This document shows, piece after piece, positions 1 to 7,323 of a stretch of DNA of 64,000 bases (position 1 is the first letter of the stretch; each line of letters begins with the position of its first letter). Source of the stretch: Hymenobacter polaris (lineage in GTDB: Bacteria > Bacteroidota > Bacteroidia > Cytophagales > Hymenobacteraceae). The stretch is taken from positions 620,001 through 684,000 of the forward strand of contig NZ_JABBGH010000003.1 in assembly GCF_012927305.1 (NCBI RefSeq), given 5' to 3'. The notes beneath the pieces are model-generated. The model was given only the letters and a program-made list of their open reading frames with translations, did not search any database and had not been told where the DNA came from. A program made the translations under genes and the position numbers.

Positions 1-63
1 ACTAAAATCGAAAGCCCGATGCACGTGTCAAACGTGAAGAAGGTTGATTCGGCCAACGCTTAA
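1..63 (+). CDS. rplX: 50S ribosomal protein L24, C-terminal end (5' truncated)
   Basis: The window opens inside this gene. The 20 visible codons contain the segment SPMHVSNVKKVD, which matches the conserved PxHxSNV stretch near the L24 C-terminus, and the TAA stop is at 61-63. L24 initiates assembly of the large ribosomal subunit. rplE follows after 12 bases, as in the universal spc operon order L24-L5-S14. Only the last fifth of the protein is present, so the call rests on this motif plus synteny. Confidence 0.85.
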   Translation, partial: TKIESPMHVSNVKKVDSANA

Positions 64-75
64 CCCGCTACGACT

Positions 76-633
76 ATGGCCCGACTAAAAGATAAATACG
101 AGAAAGAAGTAGTACCTGCGCTCCAGGAGAAATTCCAATATAAGAGCATTATGCAGGTACCGCGCATCACCAAAATCTGCATTAACCGCGGCATCGGTGC
201 CGCGGTGGCTGATAAGAAATTGGTTGATAATGGAGTAGAGGAGTTGACCACTATCTCTGGCCAGAAGGCAGTGCCGACTATCGCTAAGCGCTCGGTATCT
301 AACTTCAAGCTCCGCGAGGGAATGCCTATTGGCGCGCGTGTAACGCTACGTGGTGAGCGCATGTACGAGTTTCTGGACCGCCTGCTGACGGTGGCCCTGC
401 CCCGTGTGCGTGATTTCAAAGGAATTAATGATAAAGGCTTCGATGGCCGTGGCAACTACACACTCGGCGTGAAGGAGCAAATCATTTTTCCGGAGATTTC
501 GATTGACAAAATCAAAGGCATCTCGGGTATGGACATCACCTTCGTGACGACCGCCGAAAACGATGAGCAGAGCTACGAGCTGCTCCGCGCCTTCGGGATG
601 CCCTTCGCTAACGCTAAAAAGGACGCTCAATAA
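76..633 (+). CDS. rplE: 50S ribosomal protein L5
   Basis: L5 binds 5S rRNA and forms part of the central protuberance of the 50S subunit. The 185-residue product has the usual family length. It shows the N-terminal MQVPRITKICINRGIG strand, the FKLREGMPIGARVTLRG block and the C-terminal DITFVTTAENDEQSYELLRAFGMPF block. It lies 12 bases after the L24 stop, and its own stop overlaps the next ATG by one base (TAATG), so L5 and S14 are probably translationally coupled. Confidence 0.98.
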   Translation: MARLKDKYEKEVVPALQEKFQYKSIMQVPRITKICINRGIGAAVADKKLVDNGVEELTTISGQKAVPTIAKRSVSNFKLREGMPIGARVTLRGERMYEFLDRLLTVALPRVRDFKGINDKGFDGRGNYTLGVKEQIIFPEISIDKIKGISGMDITFVTTAENDEQSYELLRAFGMPFANAKKDAQ

Positions 634-902
634 TGGCTAAAGAATCCATCAAAGCCCGGGCCCGCAAGCGCGTTGCCCTGGTAGCCCGCTACGCCGAGAA
701 GCGTAAGGCTCTGAAAGCTGCCGGCGACTATGCCGGCCTCGACAAGCTGCCCCGCAACGCTTCGCCTGTGCGCTTGCACAACCGCGATATGATTGATGGC
801 CGCCCCCGTGGCTACATGCGTAAGTTTGGCATCAGCCGCGTTCGTTTCCGCGAGATGGCACTGGCCGGTAAAATTCCCGGCGTGACCAAGTCAAGCTGGT
901 AA
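633..902 (+). CDS. rpsN: 30S ribosomal protein S14 (long, zinc-free type)
   Basis: S14 binds the 3' domain of 16S rRNA in the small-subunit head. The 89-residue protein is the long form and lacks the CxxC pairs of the short zinc-binding type; no Cys is visible. The signature RPRGYMRKFGISRVRFRE near residues 57-74 is intact. The ATG overlaps the L5 stop. Unlike the classic spc operon, a terminator-like hairpin and new promoter elements follow this gene before S8. Confidence 0.97.
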   Translation: MAKESIKARARKRVALVARYAEKRKALKAAGDYAGLDKLPRNASPVRLHNRDMIDGRPRGYMRKFGISRVRFREMALAGKIPGVTKSSW

Positions 903-918
903 GCACCCTAGGGTGCTT
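901..918 (+). repeat. 18-bp perfect palindrome centred on CCCTAGGG
   Basis: AAGCACCCTAGGGTGCTT is a perfect palindrome starting on the last bases of the S14 stop codon. It is one of several intergenic palindromes in the ribosomal operons built around the iterated CCTAGG motif (others at 6345-6368 and 8054-8071, and at both outer ends of the 9896-9967 hairpin). Confidence 0.85.
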
Positions 919-927
919 TACACAAAG

Positions 928-960
928 AAACCTCCTATTGTATAGATTGGAGGTTTTTTT
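928..960 (+). terminator. Rho-independent terminator after S14
   Basis: The stem AAACCTCC (928-935) pairs with GGAGGTTT (949-956) around a 13-base loop and runs directly into a T tract ending at 960. It ends or attenuates transcription of the upstream spc segment before S8, which has its own promoter elements. Confidence 0.75.
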
Positions 961-1022
961 GTGCGAAGCACCCCAGAGTGGATTTATTATACTAGCACTT
1001 GCATAAGTGGCACGTTGTCTGC

Positions 1023-1030
1023 TACCTTTG
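1023..1030 (+). promoter_or_regulatory. Possible distal -7 element for the S8 operon
   Basis: TACCTTTG fits the Bacteroidota -7 consensus TAnnTTTG. A TTG lies 21 bases upstream (999-1001), close to the usual -33 spacing. It would start a transcript with a leader of about 175 bases before S8. Confidence 0.5.
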
Positions 1031-1175
1031 CACCCCGAAATAGAATATTGTGGGCTTACCCACCCGCTTTGGCAGGTTGCCGAAAGAAACCATGGGCCGC
1101 GCCCCGAAAGCCGAGCCCAGTAGTCTTAACTGGAATTTCGCTGTAGGGCTATTAGCTACTGCTGCGAAATTTTCT

Positions 1176-1183
1176 TATCTTTG
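1176..1183 (+). promoter_or_regulatory. Likely promoter -7 element for rpsH onward
   Basis: TATCTTTG is an exact TAnnTTTG match 31 bases before the S8 ATG. No clear TTG -33 is seen. With the terminator at 928-960 it suggests that the ribosomal operon restarts here. Confidence 0.6.
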
Positions 1184-1214
1184 CGGCCCCAAGTTGTGGG
1201 CCATTTATAACTAA

Positions 1215-1613
1215 ATGAATACTGACCCGATTGCCGATTACCTAACCCGGGTACGCAACGCCCAGAAGGCGGGGCACCGCGTGGTGGAAATCCCGGCCAG
1301 CAACATCAAAAAGGAAATGACGAAGGTGCTCTATCAAAAGGGCTACATTCAGAGCTACCGTTTTGATGATACCTCTGCGCAGGGCGTAATTAAGATTGCG
1401 CTTAAGTACAATCCTACTACGAAAGCTCCGGCCATTACTAAGCTAGAGCGCATAAGCACGCCTGGCTTGCGCCAGTATGCGCACGTAGAGAACCTGCCGC
1501 GTGTATTGAGTGGCCTAGGCATTGCCATTCTCTCGACCTCGAAGGGGGTAATGACTGAGAAGGAAGCTAAGAACGAGAACGTGGGCGGCGAGGTGCTGTG
1601 CTACGTGTACTAA
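1215..1613 (+). CDS. rpsH: 30S ribosomal protein S8
   Basis: S8 binds the central domain of 16S rRNA, and in enterobacteria it is the repressor of the spc operon. The product is 132 residues, the normal size. It has the MNTDPIADYLTRVRNAQ start, the PGLRQYAH segment and the C-terminal GIAILSTSKGVMTEKEAK motif. It is the first gene after an internal terminator and two promoter-like elements, an uncommon break point in this operon. L6 follows after 22 bases. Confidence 0.98.
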   Translation: MNTDPIADYLTRVRNAQKAGHRVVEIPASNIKKEMTKVLYQKGYIQSYRFDDTSAQGVIKIALKYNPTTKAPAITKLERISTPGLRQYAHVENLPRVLSGLGIAILSTSKGVMTEKEAKNENVGGEVLCYVY

Positions 1614-1635
1614 CCCGCTAAGCAGTAGTATCTAT

Positions 1636-2193
1636 ATGTCCCGCATTGGTAAACTGCCGATAAGCCTGCCCAGTGGCGTGCAGGTATCGGTTGATAAAGA
1701 CAACACCGTTACGGTGAAAGGCCCTAAGGGCACGCTTACGCAGGCCGTGGACCGCGACATCACGGTGGCTACCGAAGATGGTAACCTGATAGTGAGCCGG
1801 CCCACCGAGCAGAAGCGCCATAAGGCTATGCATGGCCTCTACCGTTCGCTCATCAATAACATGATTACCGGCGTGAGTACTGGTTATGAGCACAAGCTTG
1901 AGTTAGTAGGGGTAGGCTATAAGGCTGCCCTAGCTAACGGCGCATTAGAATTGTCGCTGGGCTATTCGCACAATGTGTACCTAGCTATGCCCCCCGAAGT
2001 AGCGGCTACGGCTGTAACTGAAAAGGGAAAAAACCCTATTGTGACCCTGACTAGCATTGATAAGCAATTGATTGGTCAGGTAGCCGCTAAAATCCGCTCG
2101 CTGCGGAAAGTAGAGCCTTACAAAGGCAAAGGTGTGCGTTTCGTGGGTGAAGTGGTTCGTCGTAAAGCCGGCAAGACTGCCGCTAAAAAGTAA
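1636..2193 (+). CDS. rplF: 50S ribosomal protein L6
   Basis: L6 sits near the factor-binding site of the 50S subunit. The 185-residue protein has two related L6 domains. The second ends with EPYKGKGVRFVGEVVRRKAGK, the conserved L6 C-terminal signature. The start at MSRIGKLPISLP matches the family start exactly. It is co-directional with S8 and L18, with gaps of 22 and 9 bases. Confidence 0.98.
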   Translation: MSRIGKLPISLPSGVQVSVDKDNTVTVKGPKGTLTQAVDRDITVATEDGNLIVSRPTEQKRHKAMHGLYRSLINNMITGVSTGYEHKLELVGVGYKAALANGALELSLGYSHNVYLAMPPEVAATAVTEKGKNPIVTLTSIDKQLIGQVAAKIRSLRKVEPYKGKGVRFVGEVVRRKAGKTAAKK

Positions 2194-2202
2194 TTCAGCA
2201 TC

Positions 2203-2553
2203 ATGGCTTTCGATAAAGCATCTCGCCGGAAGCGCATTCAGCGCATTATCCGCACGAAAGTGTCCGGCACTTCGGAGCGCCCGCGCCTGTCGGTATTCCG
2301 CTCTAACACGGGCATCTACGCTCAAATCATCGACGATACCGCTGGCCGTACGCTAGCTGCCGCTTCGTCGAAAAAGGTAACAGCCGAAGGTGGCAACGGC
2401 GTAGCGCTGGCAGCTGCGGTAGGTCGCGAAATCGCGGCCAAGGCCCAAGCCGCCGGTATTACTAAAGTAGTGTTCGACCGCTCGGGTTATTTGTATCACG
2501 GTCGGGTTAAATCATTGGCTGAAGGAGCCCGCGAAGGCGGCCTCAATTTCTAA
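2203..2553 (+). CDS. rplR: 50S ribosomal protein L18
   Basis: L18 binds 5S rRNA together with L5. The product is 116 residues with the basic N-terminus (KASRRKRIQRIIRTK), the RPRLSVFRSN block and the C-terminal FDRSGYLYHGRVKSLAEGAR segment typical of the family. It starts 9 bases after the L6 stop and ends 6 bases before S5. Confidence 0.98.
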   Translation: MAFDKASRRKRIQRIIRTKVSGTSERPRLSVFRSNTGIYAQIIDDTAGRTLAAASSKKVTAEGGNGVALAAAVGREIAAKAQAAGITKVVFDRSGYLYHGRVKSLAEGAREGGLNF

Positions 2554-2559
2554 CGCATC

Positions 2560-3174
2560 ATGGCAGAGTATAACAACAACAACCGTGGTGGCGGTGCCGG
2601 TGGCAACGACCGTGGTGGTAATAACAGAGGTGGCAATGACCGCCGGGGTAATGACCGCGGCGGTCGTGGTAACGACAACGCCGTGCAAGGCGAGTCGGAC
2701 CTGAAAGAGAAAGTAGTAGCCATCAACCGCGTAGCGAAGGTGGTAAAAGGTGGTCGTCGTTTCAGCTTCTCAGCTATCGTAGTGGTAGGCGATGGCAAAG
2801 GCACCGTAGGCTATGGCCTAGGCAAAGCCAACGAAGTAACCGACGCCATTGCCAAAGGCATTGACGACGCCCGCAAGAACCTCGTGAAAGTGCCGCTGTA
2901 TAAGCACACGGTACCCCACATCATGGAGGGCAAATACTCAGGCGGCTACGTGCTAGTACAACCAGCTGCTGCTGGTACTGGCGTAATTGCCGGCGGTGCC
3001 ATGCGTGCCGTGTTCGAATCGGCCGGCATTAAGGATGTACTTGCAAAATCAAAAGGTTCGTCAAACCCCCATAACGTGGTAAAGGCTACCTTCGATGCGC
3101 TATCTAAGATGCGCGACCCAATGCAGATTGCCCAAGCTCGTGGTATTTCTCTTGCTCGCGTTTTTAACGGTTAA
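2560..3174 (+). CDS. rpsE: 30S ribosomal protein S5 with Asn/Arg/Gly repeat extension
   Basis: S5 acts in decoding accuracy on the small subunit. Residues from about 50 to 204 are a standard S5 double-stranded RNA-binding domain followed by the S5 C-terminal domain (KGGRRFSFSAIVVVGDGKG, YSGGYVLVQPAAAGTGV). The first 47 residues are unusual: a run of five-residue units of the type NNRGG, NDRGG and NDRRG resembling RGG-box RNA-binding tails, encoded by a degenerate 15-base repeat at about 2572-2680. With this tail the protein is longer than typical S5 (about 165-175 residues). The ATG is 6 bases after L18, and no other start would remove only the tail. Confidence 0.97.
   Translation: MAEYNNNNRGGGAGGNDRGGNNRGGNDRRGNDRGGRGNDNAVQGESDLKEKVVAINRVAKVVKGGRRFSFSAIVVVGDGKGTVGYGLGKANEVTDAIAKGIDDARKNLVKVPLYKHTVPHIMEGKYSGGYVLVQPAAAGTGVIAGGAMRAVFESAGIKDVLAKSKGSSNPHNVVKATFDALSKMRDPMQIAQARGISLARVFNG
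2572..2680 (+). repeat. Degenerate 15-base repeats encoding N/D-R-G-G units
   Basis: Within the 5' part of the S5 gene, units of about 15 bases of the form GGTGGCAACGACCGT recur with substitutions and encode a low-complexity Asn/Asp-Arg-Gly-Gly tract. The codons vary between units, so selection seems to keep the peptide pattern rather than the exact DNA. Confidence 0.7.
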
Positions 3175-3180
3175 AAGACG

Positions 3181-3360
3181 ATGGCTCAAATTCAAGTAAA
3201 ACTCGTCCGTAGTGCCATCGACCGCCCCGAGCGGCAGAAGCGCACTGTGCAGGCCCTAGGCCTACGCAAACTCAACAGCGTTGCTACTCACGAAACCAAT
3301 GCCAGTATCCTAGGCATGGTAGCCTCGGTAAAGCACCTGCTCGAAGTAACTGAACTTTAA
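3181..3360 (+). CDS. rpmD: 50S ribosomal protein L30
   Basis: This 59-residue protein starts MAQIQVKLVRSAIDRPERQK and continues with ALGLRKLNSV, the L30 hallmark. It sits between S5 and L15 as expected (6 bases after S5, 15 before L15). L30 is a small large-subunit protein near 5S rRNA. Two CCTAGG motifs fall in this short gene, both read as Leu-Gly. Confidence 0.96.
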   Translation: MAQIQVKLVRSAIDRPERQKRTVQALGLRKLNSVATHETNASILGMVASVKHLLEVTEL

Positions 3361-3375
3361 GCGTTTATACTAGAT

Positions 3376-3822
3376 ATGAATCTTTCCAATCTCAAACCTG
3401 CCGAAGGTTCAACGCGTAATAATAAGCGTTTGGGTCGCGGCGAGGGCTCGGGCCGGGGTGGTACCTCGACTCGAGGCCATAAAGGTGCCAAATCGCGTTC
3501 AGGTTACTCGCGCAAATCGGGTTTCGAAGGTGGCCAGATGCCATTGCAGCGCCGTGTACCTAAATTCGGCTTTAAAAACATCAACCGGGTAGAGTATAAA
3601 GGTATCAACCTTGATGTGATACAAAACCTATTCGAAACGAATAACGCTGCTACCATGGGCGCAGGCTACTTTGTAGAAGCCGGCCTAGTATCGAAAAACG
3701 CTAAAATCAAAGTACTTGGCCGTGGCGAACTAAGCGCGGCTATCGAAGTGCATGCCCACGCTTTCTCTAAATCGGCTCAAGAGGCTATTGAAAAGGCTGG
3801 TGGTAAGGTTATTACCCTGTAG
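3376..3822 (+). CDS. rplO: 50S ribosomal protein L15
   Basis: L15 is a late-assembly 50S protein. The 148-residue product shows the MNLSNLKPAEGSTR start, the Gly/Arg-rich KRLGRGEGSGRGGTSTRGHK loop, the FEGGQMPLQRRVPKFGF motif and the C-terminal AGGKVITL. It lies 15 bases after L30 and 25 bases before secY, in the conserved order. Confidence 0.98.
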   Translation: MNLSNLKPAEGSTRNNKRLGRGEGSGRGGTSTRGHKGAKSRSGYSRKSGFEGGQMPLQRRVPKFGFKNINRVEYKGINLDVIQNLFETNNAATMGAGYFVEAGLVSKNAKIKVLGRGELSAAIEVHAHAFSKSAQEAIEKAGGKVITL

Positions 3823-3847
3823 CTTATCTATTCGTTAGTTCCTAGCA

Positions 3848-5164
3848 ATGAATAAGTTTATCAACACGATAAAAAACATTTTTGCGATTGAGGATTTGCG
3901 TACGCGAATCCTCAATACGCTGCTTTTCATTGCTATCTATCGGCTCGGCTGTTATGTCGTGCTTCCTGGCATTGATCCTAACCGCCTCAAGCAAGGGACG
4001 AATGGGGTGTTTGGTATTCTGGATACATTGCTCGGTGGTGCGTTTAGTCATGCCTCGATTTTTGCTTTGGGCATTATGCCCTATATATCAGCTTCAATCG
4101 TATTGCAACTGCTAACGATTGCCGTGCCGTATTTTCAAAAGCTGCAAAAAGAAGGGGAATCGGGCCGTAAAAAGATAAATCAATATACCCGTATTCTGAC
4201 TATTCCGATTGTGATGGCGCAGTCGGCCGGCTTTCTGGCTACCATTAATGCCGAAGCGATTGCGAATCCTGGTACATTCTTTACTATTTCTACCATGCTC
4301 ATTATTACAGCTGGAACGCTGTTTTGCATGTGGCTAGGGGAAAAAATCACTGACAAAGGCATTGGCAACGGTATCTCTATGATTATCATGATTGGTATTG
4401 TGTCACGTTTACCCGGTGCCTTAATAGGAGAAGCAGCTTCCAAGGGAATCAATAAGTCGTTGATTTTCTTGCTGGAAATGGTAGTACTATTTTTAATTGT
4501 GATGGCTGTTATTGTGTTGACACAAGCAGTGCGTCGCATTCCAGTACAGTATGCTAAGCAAGTAGGTGGCACCACACAACTAGATGCGCAGCGTCAATTT
4601 ATCCCGTTGAAAGTAAACGCAGCTGGGGTGATGCCTATCATTTTCGCCCAATCACTGATGTTTGTGCCAAATATTGCTGCCCAGGCCTGGAACAAGAATA
4701 GCGAGTTAGCAGCCAGTATCGCGACTTATTTCTCACCTGAGAATTGGGTATATAATGCTGTCTTCGCATTCTTAATTATCGTCTTCACTTATTTCTATAC
4801 TGCCATCAGCGTCAATCCTAATCAGATTGCTGATGACTTAAAGCGGAGTGGGGGTTTTGTACCCGGTGTTAAGCCTGGTCGTGATACTTCGGAATTCATC
4901 GATGAAATCCTAACGCGTATTACGCTACCGGGTGCTGTTGCGCTTGCCTTGATTGCGGTATTTCCAACCGTAGCGCTTCTACTGGGAGTAACACGTCCTT
5001 TGTCACTATTCTATGGTGGTACCTCACTCATCATTATGGTAGGGGTAGTGCTCGATACGCTTAATCAAGTAGAAAGCTACTTGCTGATGCGTCATTACGA
5101 TGGTATGATGAAATCTAGTAAGCTGCGAGGGCGGCCATCGCAGCCCATCGCTATTGCTTCGTAA
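3848..5164 (+). CDS. secY: Protein translocase subunit SecY
   Basis: SecY is the inner-membrane channel that exports unfolded proteins with SecE and SecG. The 438-residue protein has ten hydrophobic segments. It shows the N-terminal amphipathic stretch, the plug-region LGGAFSHASIFALGIMPYISASI motif, cytosolic loops rich in basic residues (LQKEGESGRKKINQYTR; NQIADDLKRSGGFVPGVKPG) and a C-terminal LMRHYDGMMKSS segment. It lies between L15 and map. Adenylate kinase, which follows secY in many bacteria, is absent. This gene is lower in GC and free of CCTAGG compared with its neighbours. Confidence 0.98.
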   Translation: MNKFINTIKNIFAIEDLRTRILNTLLFIAIYRLGCYVVLPGIDPNRLKQGTNGVFGILDTLLGGAFSHASIFALGIMPYISASIVLQLLTIAVPYFQKLQKEGESGRKKINQYTRILTIPIVMAQSAGFLATINAEAIANPGTFFTISTMLIITAGTLFCMWLGEKITDKGIGNGISMIIMIGIVSRLPGALIGEAASKGINKSLIFLLEMVVLFLIVMAVIVLTQAVRRIPVQYAKQVGGTTQLDAQRQFIPLKVNAAGVMPIIFAQSLMFVPNIAAQAWNKNSELAASIATYFSPENWVYNAVFAFLIIVFTYFYTAISVNPNQIADDLKRSGGFVPGVKPGRDTSEFIDEILTRITLPGAVALALIAVFPTVALLLGVTRPLSLFYGGTSLIIMVGVVLDTLNQVESYLLMRHYDGMMKSSKLRGRPSQPIAIAS

Positions 5165-5167
5165 TGC

Positions 5168-5950
5168 ATGGCTACAGGAGTTATTCAGTTTAAAACTGAA
5201 GAAGAAATTGATTTAATGCGCGAAGCAGCTCGGTTGTTAGCGCAAGCTCATGGTGAAGTGGCCAAGCTTATCCGCGAAGGCGTAACGACGCGGGAGTTAG
5301 ACCGCCGCGCCGAGGAGTTTATCCGTGACCATGGTGCGGTGCCTTCGTTCAAAGGGTATAATAATTTCCCTTATAGCCTTTGTTTGAGCCCGAACTCGGT
5401 AGTAGTGCATGGTTTTGCAACAGACAAGCCGCTGCAGAACGGAGATATTTTGTCAGTTGATTGTGGGGTGCTTTTAAATGGTTACCACGCAGACAGCGCC
5501 TATACCTACCCAATAGGGGAGGTGCCTTTGGCGGTAAAGCAATTGCTAAAAGAAACAGAAGCCTCGCTTTACAAGGGTATAGAGCAAGCAATTGCTGGCA
5601 ACCGAGTAGGAGATATCAGCTACGCTATTCAAAATTACGTGGCTCCTAAGGGCTACGGAGTAGTGCGGGAGCTAGTAGGGCATGGGGTAGGTGCCAAGCT
5701 GCATGAGAAGCCAGATGTACCTAACTATGGTAAGCGCGGCTCGGGACCTAAGCTACAAACCGGCATGACCCTCGCCATTGAGCCAATGATTACACTAGGC
5801 AAAAAGGAGGTAATGCAGGAAAAGGACGGTTGGACTATCCGTACTCGCGATAATAAGCCAGCCGCGCACTTTGAGCATACAGTTGTTGTTAGAAAAGATA
5901 AGGCAGAAATTCTGACCTCATTTGAATACATAGAGAAAGCACTGCACTAG
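5168..5950 (+). CDS. map: Type I methionine aminopeptidase
   Basis: The enzyme removes the initiator Met from nascent proteins. The 260-residue product has the pita-bread fold ligands D98, D109, H172, E205 and E236 in the contexts SVDCG, YHADSAYT, GHGVGAKLHE, AIEPMI and FEHTVVV, one residue away from the E. coli numbering. The ATG is three bases after the SecY stop, so coupled translation is likely. infA follows after 4 bases. No N-terminal zinc-finger extension is present. Confidence 0.97.
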   Translation: MATGVIQFKTEEEIDLMREAARLLAQAHGEVAKLIREGVTTRELDRRAEEFIRDHGAVPSFKGYNNFPYSLCLSPNSVVVHGFATDKPLQNGDILSVDCGVLLNGYHADSAYTYPIGEVPLAVKQLLKETEASLYKGIEQAIAGNRVGDISYAIQNYVAPKGYGVVRELVGHGVGAKLHEKPDVPNYGKRGSGPKLQTGMTLAIEPMITLGKKEVMQEKDGWTIRTRDNKPAAHFEHTVVVRKDKAEILTSFEYIEKALH

Positions 5951-5954
5951 CCAT

Positions 5955-6173
5955 ATGGCCAAACAAGCGTCTATCGAGCAGGACGGAACCATCCTGGAAG
6001 CCCTGTCCAACGCCATGTTCCGTGTGGAATTGGAAAATGGGCACCAGTTGATTGCTCACATTTCGGGCAAGATGCGAATGCACTACATCAAGATTTTGCC
6101 CGGCGACAAGGTGAAATTAGAAATGTCGCCTTACGACTTGTCGAAAGGGCGAATTAAGTATAGGTATAAGTAA
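5955..6173 (+). CDS. infA: Translation initiation factor IF-1
   Basis: IF-1 is an S1-like OB-fold protein that blocks the ribosomal A site during initiation. The 72-residue product has the usual length, the MAKQASIEQDGTILEALSN start, the HISGKMRMHYIKILPGDKV core and the KGRIKYRYK end. It lies between map and rpmJ. Confidence 0.98.
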   Translation: MAKQASIEQDGTILEALSNAMFRVELENGHQLIAHISGKMRMHYIKILPGDKVKLEMSPYDLSKGRIKYRYK

Positions 6174-6195
6174 TTTTTTCGTTTTCTTCAAGGCC

Positions 6196-6312
6196 ATGAA
6201 AGTAAAAACCTCGGTGAAGAAGCGTAGCGTTGATTGCAAAATCATTCGCCGTAACGGCAAGCTCTACGTCATCAACAAGAAGAACCCGCGTTTCAAGCAA
6301 CGTCAGGGCTAA
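6196..6312 (+). CDS. rpmJ: 50S ribosomal protein L36 (zinc-free form)
   Basis: The 38-residue product begins MKVKTSVKKRSVDCKIIRR and ends NPRFKQRQG, which is L36. Only one Cys remains (residue 14) of the CCCH set that binds zinc in many bacteria, so this copy cannot bind zinc in the usual way. The same loss is familiar in Bacteroidota. It follows infA after 22 bases and precedes S13. Confidence 0.95.
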   Translation: MKVKTSVKKRSVDCKIIRRNGKLYVINKKNPRFKQRQG

Positions 6313-6344
6313 ACCAATTTCAGAAACTCGGAGGCTTGGGTACT

Positions 6345-6368
6345 GGTAGCAACCCTAGGGCTGCTATC
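6345..6368 (+). repeat. Imperfect palindrome centred on CCCTAGGG before rpsM
   Basis: In the 109-base gap between L36 and S13, bases 6345-6368 form a 24-base palindrome centred on CCCTAGGG with two mismatched base pairs. It has the same design as 901-918 and 8054-8071. No T tract follows, so it is not a simple terminator. Confidence 0.6.
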
Positions 6369-6421
6369 GCCTTCCAAGTTGCTGCCGGGCTTTCTGGTCC
6401 GCAAACATCTTATTTTTCCTT

Positions 6422-6799
6422 ATGGCTCGTATCGCAGGGGTAGACATCCCGGACAACAAGCGCGGCGAAATCGCCCTGACTTACATCTTCGGCATTGGCC
6501 GGAGCAACGCGGCTAAAATTCTCACCAAGGCCGGTATCGACATCAACAAAAAGGTGAAGGATTGGACGGAAGCCGAATCCGGTGAAGTTCGCGCCATCAT
6601 CGCTGCTGAGCATAAGACGGAGGGTGTATTACGCTCGGAAATCCAGCTCAACATTAAGCGCCTGATGGACATTGGCTGCTACCGCGGCCTGCGCCATCGC
6701 AAAGGCCTGCCGGTGCGAGGCCAGCGTACCAAAAACAACTCGCGTACTCGTAAGGGCAAACGCAAGACTGTGGCTGGTAAGAAGAAAGCAACTAAGTAA
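6422..6799 (+). CDS. rpsM: 30S ribosomal protein S13
   Basis: S13 lies in the 30S head and contacts the 50S subunit and tRNA. The 125-residue product has the MARIAGVDIPDNKRGEIALT start, the helix-two-turn-helix region (YIFGIGRSNAAKIL), the CYRGLRHRKGLPVRGQRT signature at about 92-109 and a Lys-rich tail. It opens the alpha-operon part (S13-S11-S4-RpoA-L17). Confidence 0.98.
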   Translation: MARIAGVDIPDNKRGEIALTYIFGIGRSNAAKILTKAGIDINKKVKDWTEAESGEVRAIIAAEHKTEGVLRSEIQLNIKRLMDIGCYRGLRHRKGLPVRGQRTKNNSRTRKGKRKTVAGKKKATK

Positions 6800-6818
6800 A
6801 CTTCAGCGGCAATCAGCT

Positions 6819-6870
6819 TTGAGCTAGAAGTTGTGGGTTAGTATTTTAAGACTCATAACTTCTAACTCAA
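6819..6870 (+). other. Hairpin in the rpsM-rpsK gap
   Basis: Bases 6819-6838 pair with 6851-6870 over 20 positions with two G-U pairs and one mismatch, leaving a 12-base loop. No T run follows. It could be an mRNA processing or regulatory structure, or a decayed member of an AT-rich repeat, since related words (agttatga, aattcataa) recur at 33315-33420. Confidence 0.5.
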
Positions 6871-6904
6871 GGCTAACACCTGCCGTGTTTTCAGCGATAA
6901 CCAA

Positions 6905-7297
6905 ATGGCACAAAAAAGAAAAGACAAGGCCAAAAAGCGCCTTGTGGTGGTGGAGCAAGTCGGCCAAGTGCACATCCGCGCTTCGTTCAACAATATCATC
7001 ATCTCGGTAACCAACTCCAATGGGCAGGTGATTTCCTGGGCTTCAGCGGGCAAGATGGGTTTCCGAGGTTCGAAGAAAAACACTCCCTACGCTGCTCAAA
7101 TGGCGGCTAGCGACTGCGGCAAAGTGGCGCACGACCTAGGCATGCGCAAGGCAGAAGTATTTGTGAAAGGTCCGGGTGCTGGTCGTGAGTCGGCCATTCG
7201 TGCCCTAGGCAACATCGGTATTGAAGTGACGACCATCCGTGATGTGACGCCGCTGCCGCACAACGGCTGCCGCCCGCCCAAGCGTCGCCGCGTTTGA
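6905..7297 (+). CDS. rpsK: 30S ribosomal protein S11
   Basis: S11 is on the platform of the 30S subunit. The 130-residue product has HIRASFNNIIISVTNSNG, the SSAGKMGFRGSKKNTPYAAQ-type block (here WASAGKMGFRGSKKNTPYAA) and the C-terminal IRDVTPLPHNGCRPPKRRRV signature. It sits 105 bases after S13 and 26 before S4. Confidence 0.98.
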   Translation: MAQKRKDKAKKRLVVVEQVGQVHIRASFNNIIISVTNSNGQVISWASAGKMGFRGSKKNTPYAAQMAASDCGKVAHDLGMRKAEVFVKGPGAGRESAIRALGNIGIEVTTIRDVTPLPHNGCRPPKRRRV

Positions 7298-7323
7298 TTT
7301 CTCACTTTTGATATTCCTGTAAA

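Noticed and set aside
961..1146. 61-codon open frame in the rpsN-rpsH gap
   Set aside because: It begins with GTG in the terminator region, contains a promoter-like element, has odd residue content and no similarity that I can name. The gap is better read as regulatory.
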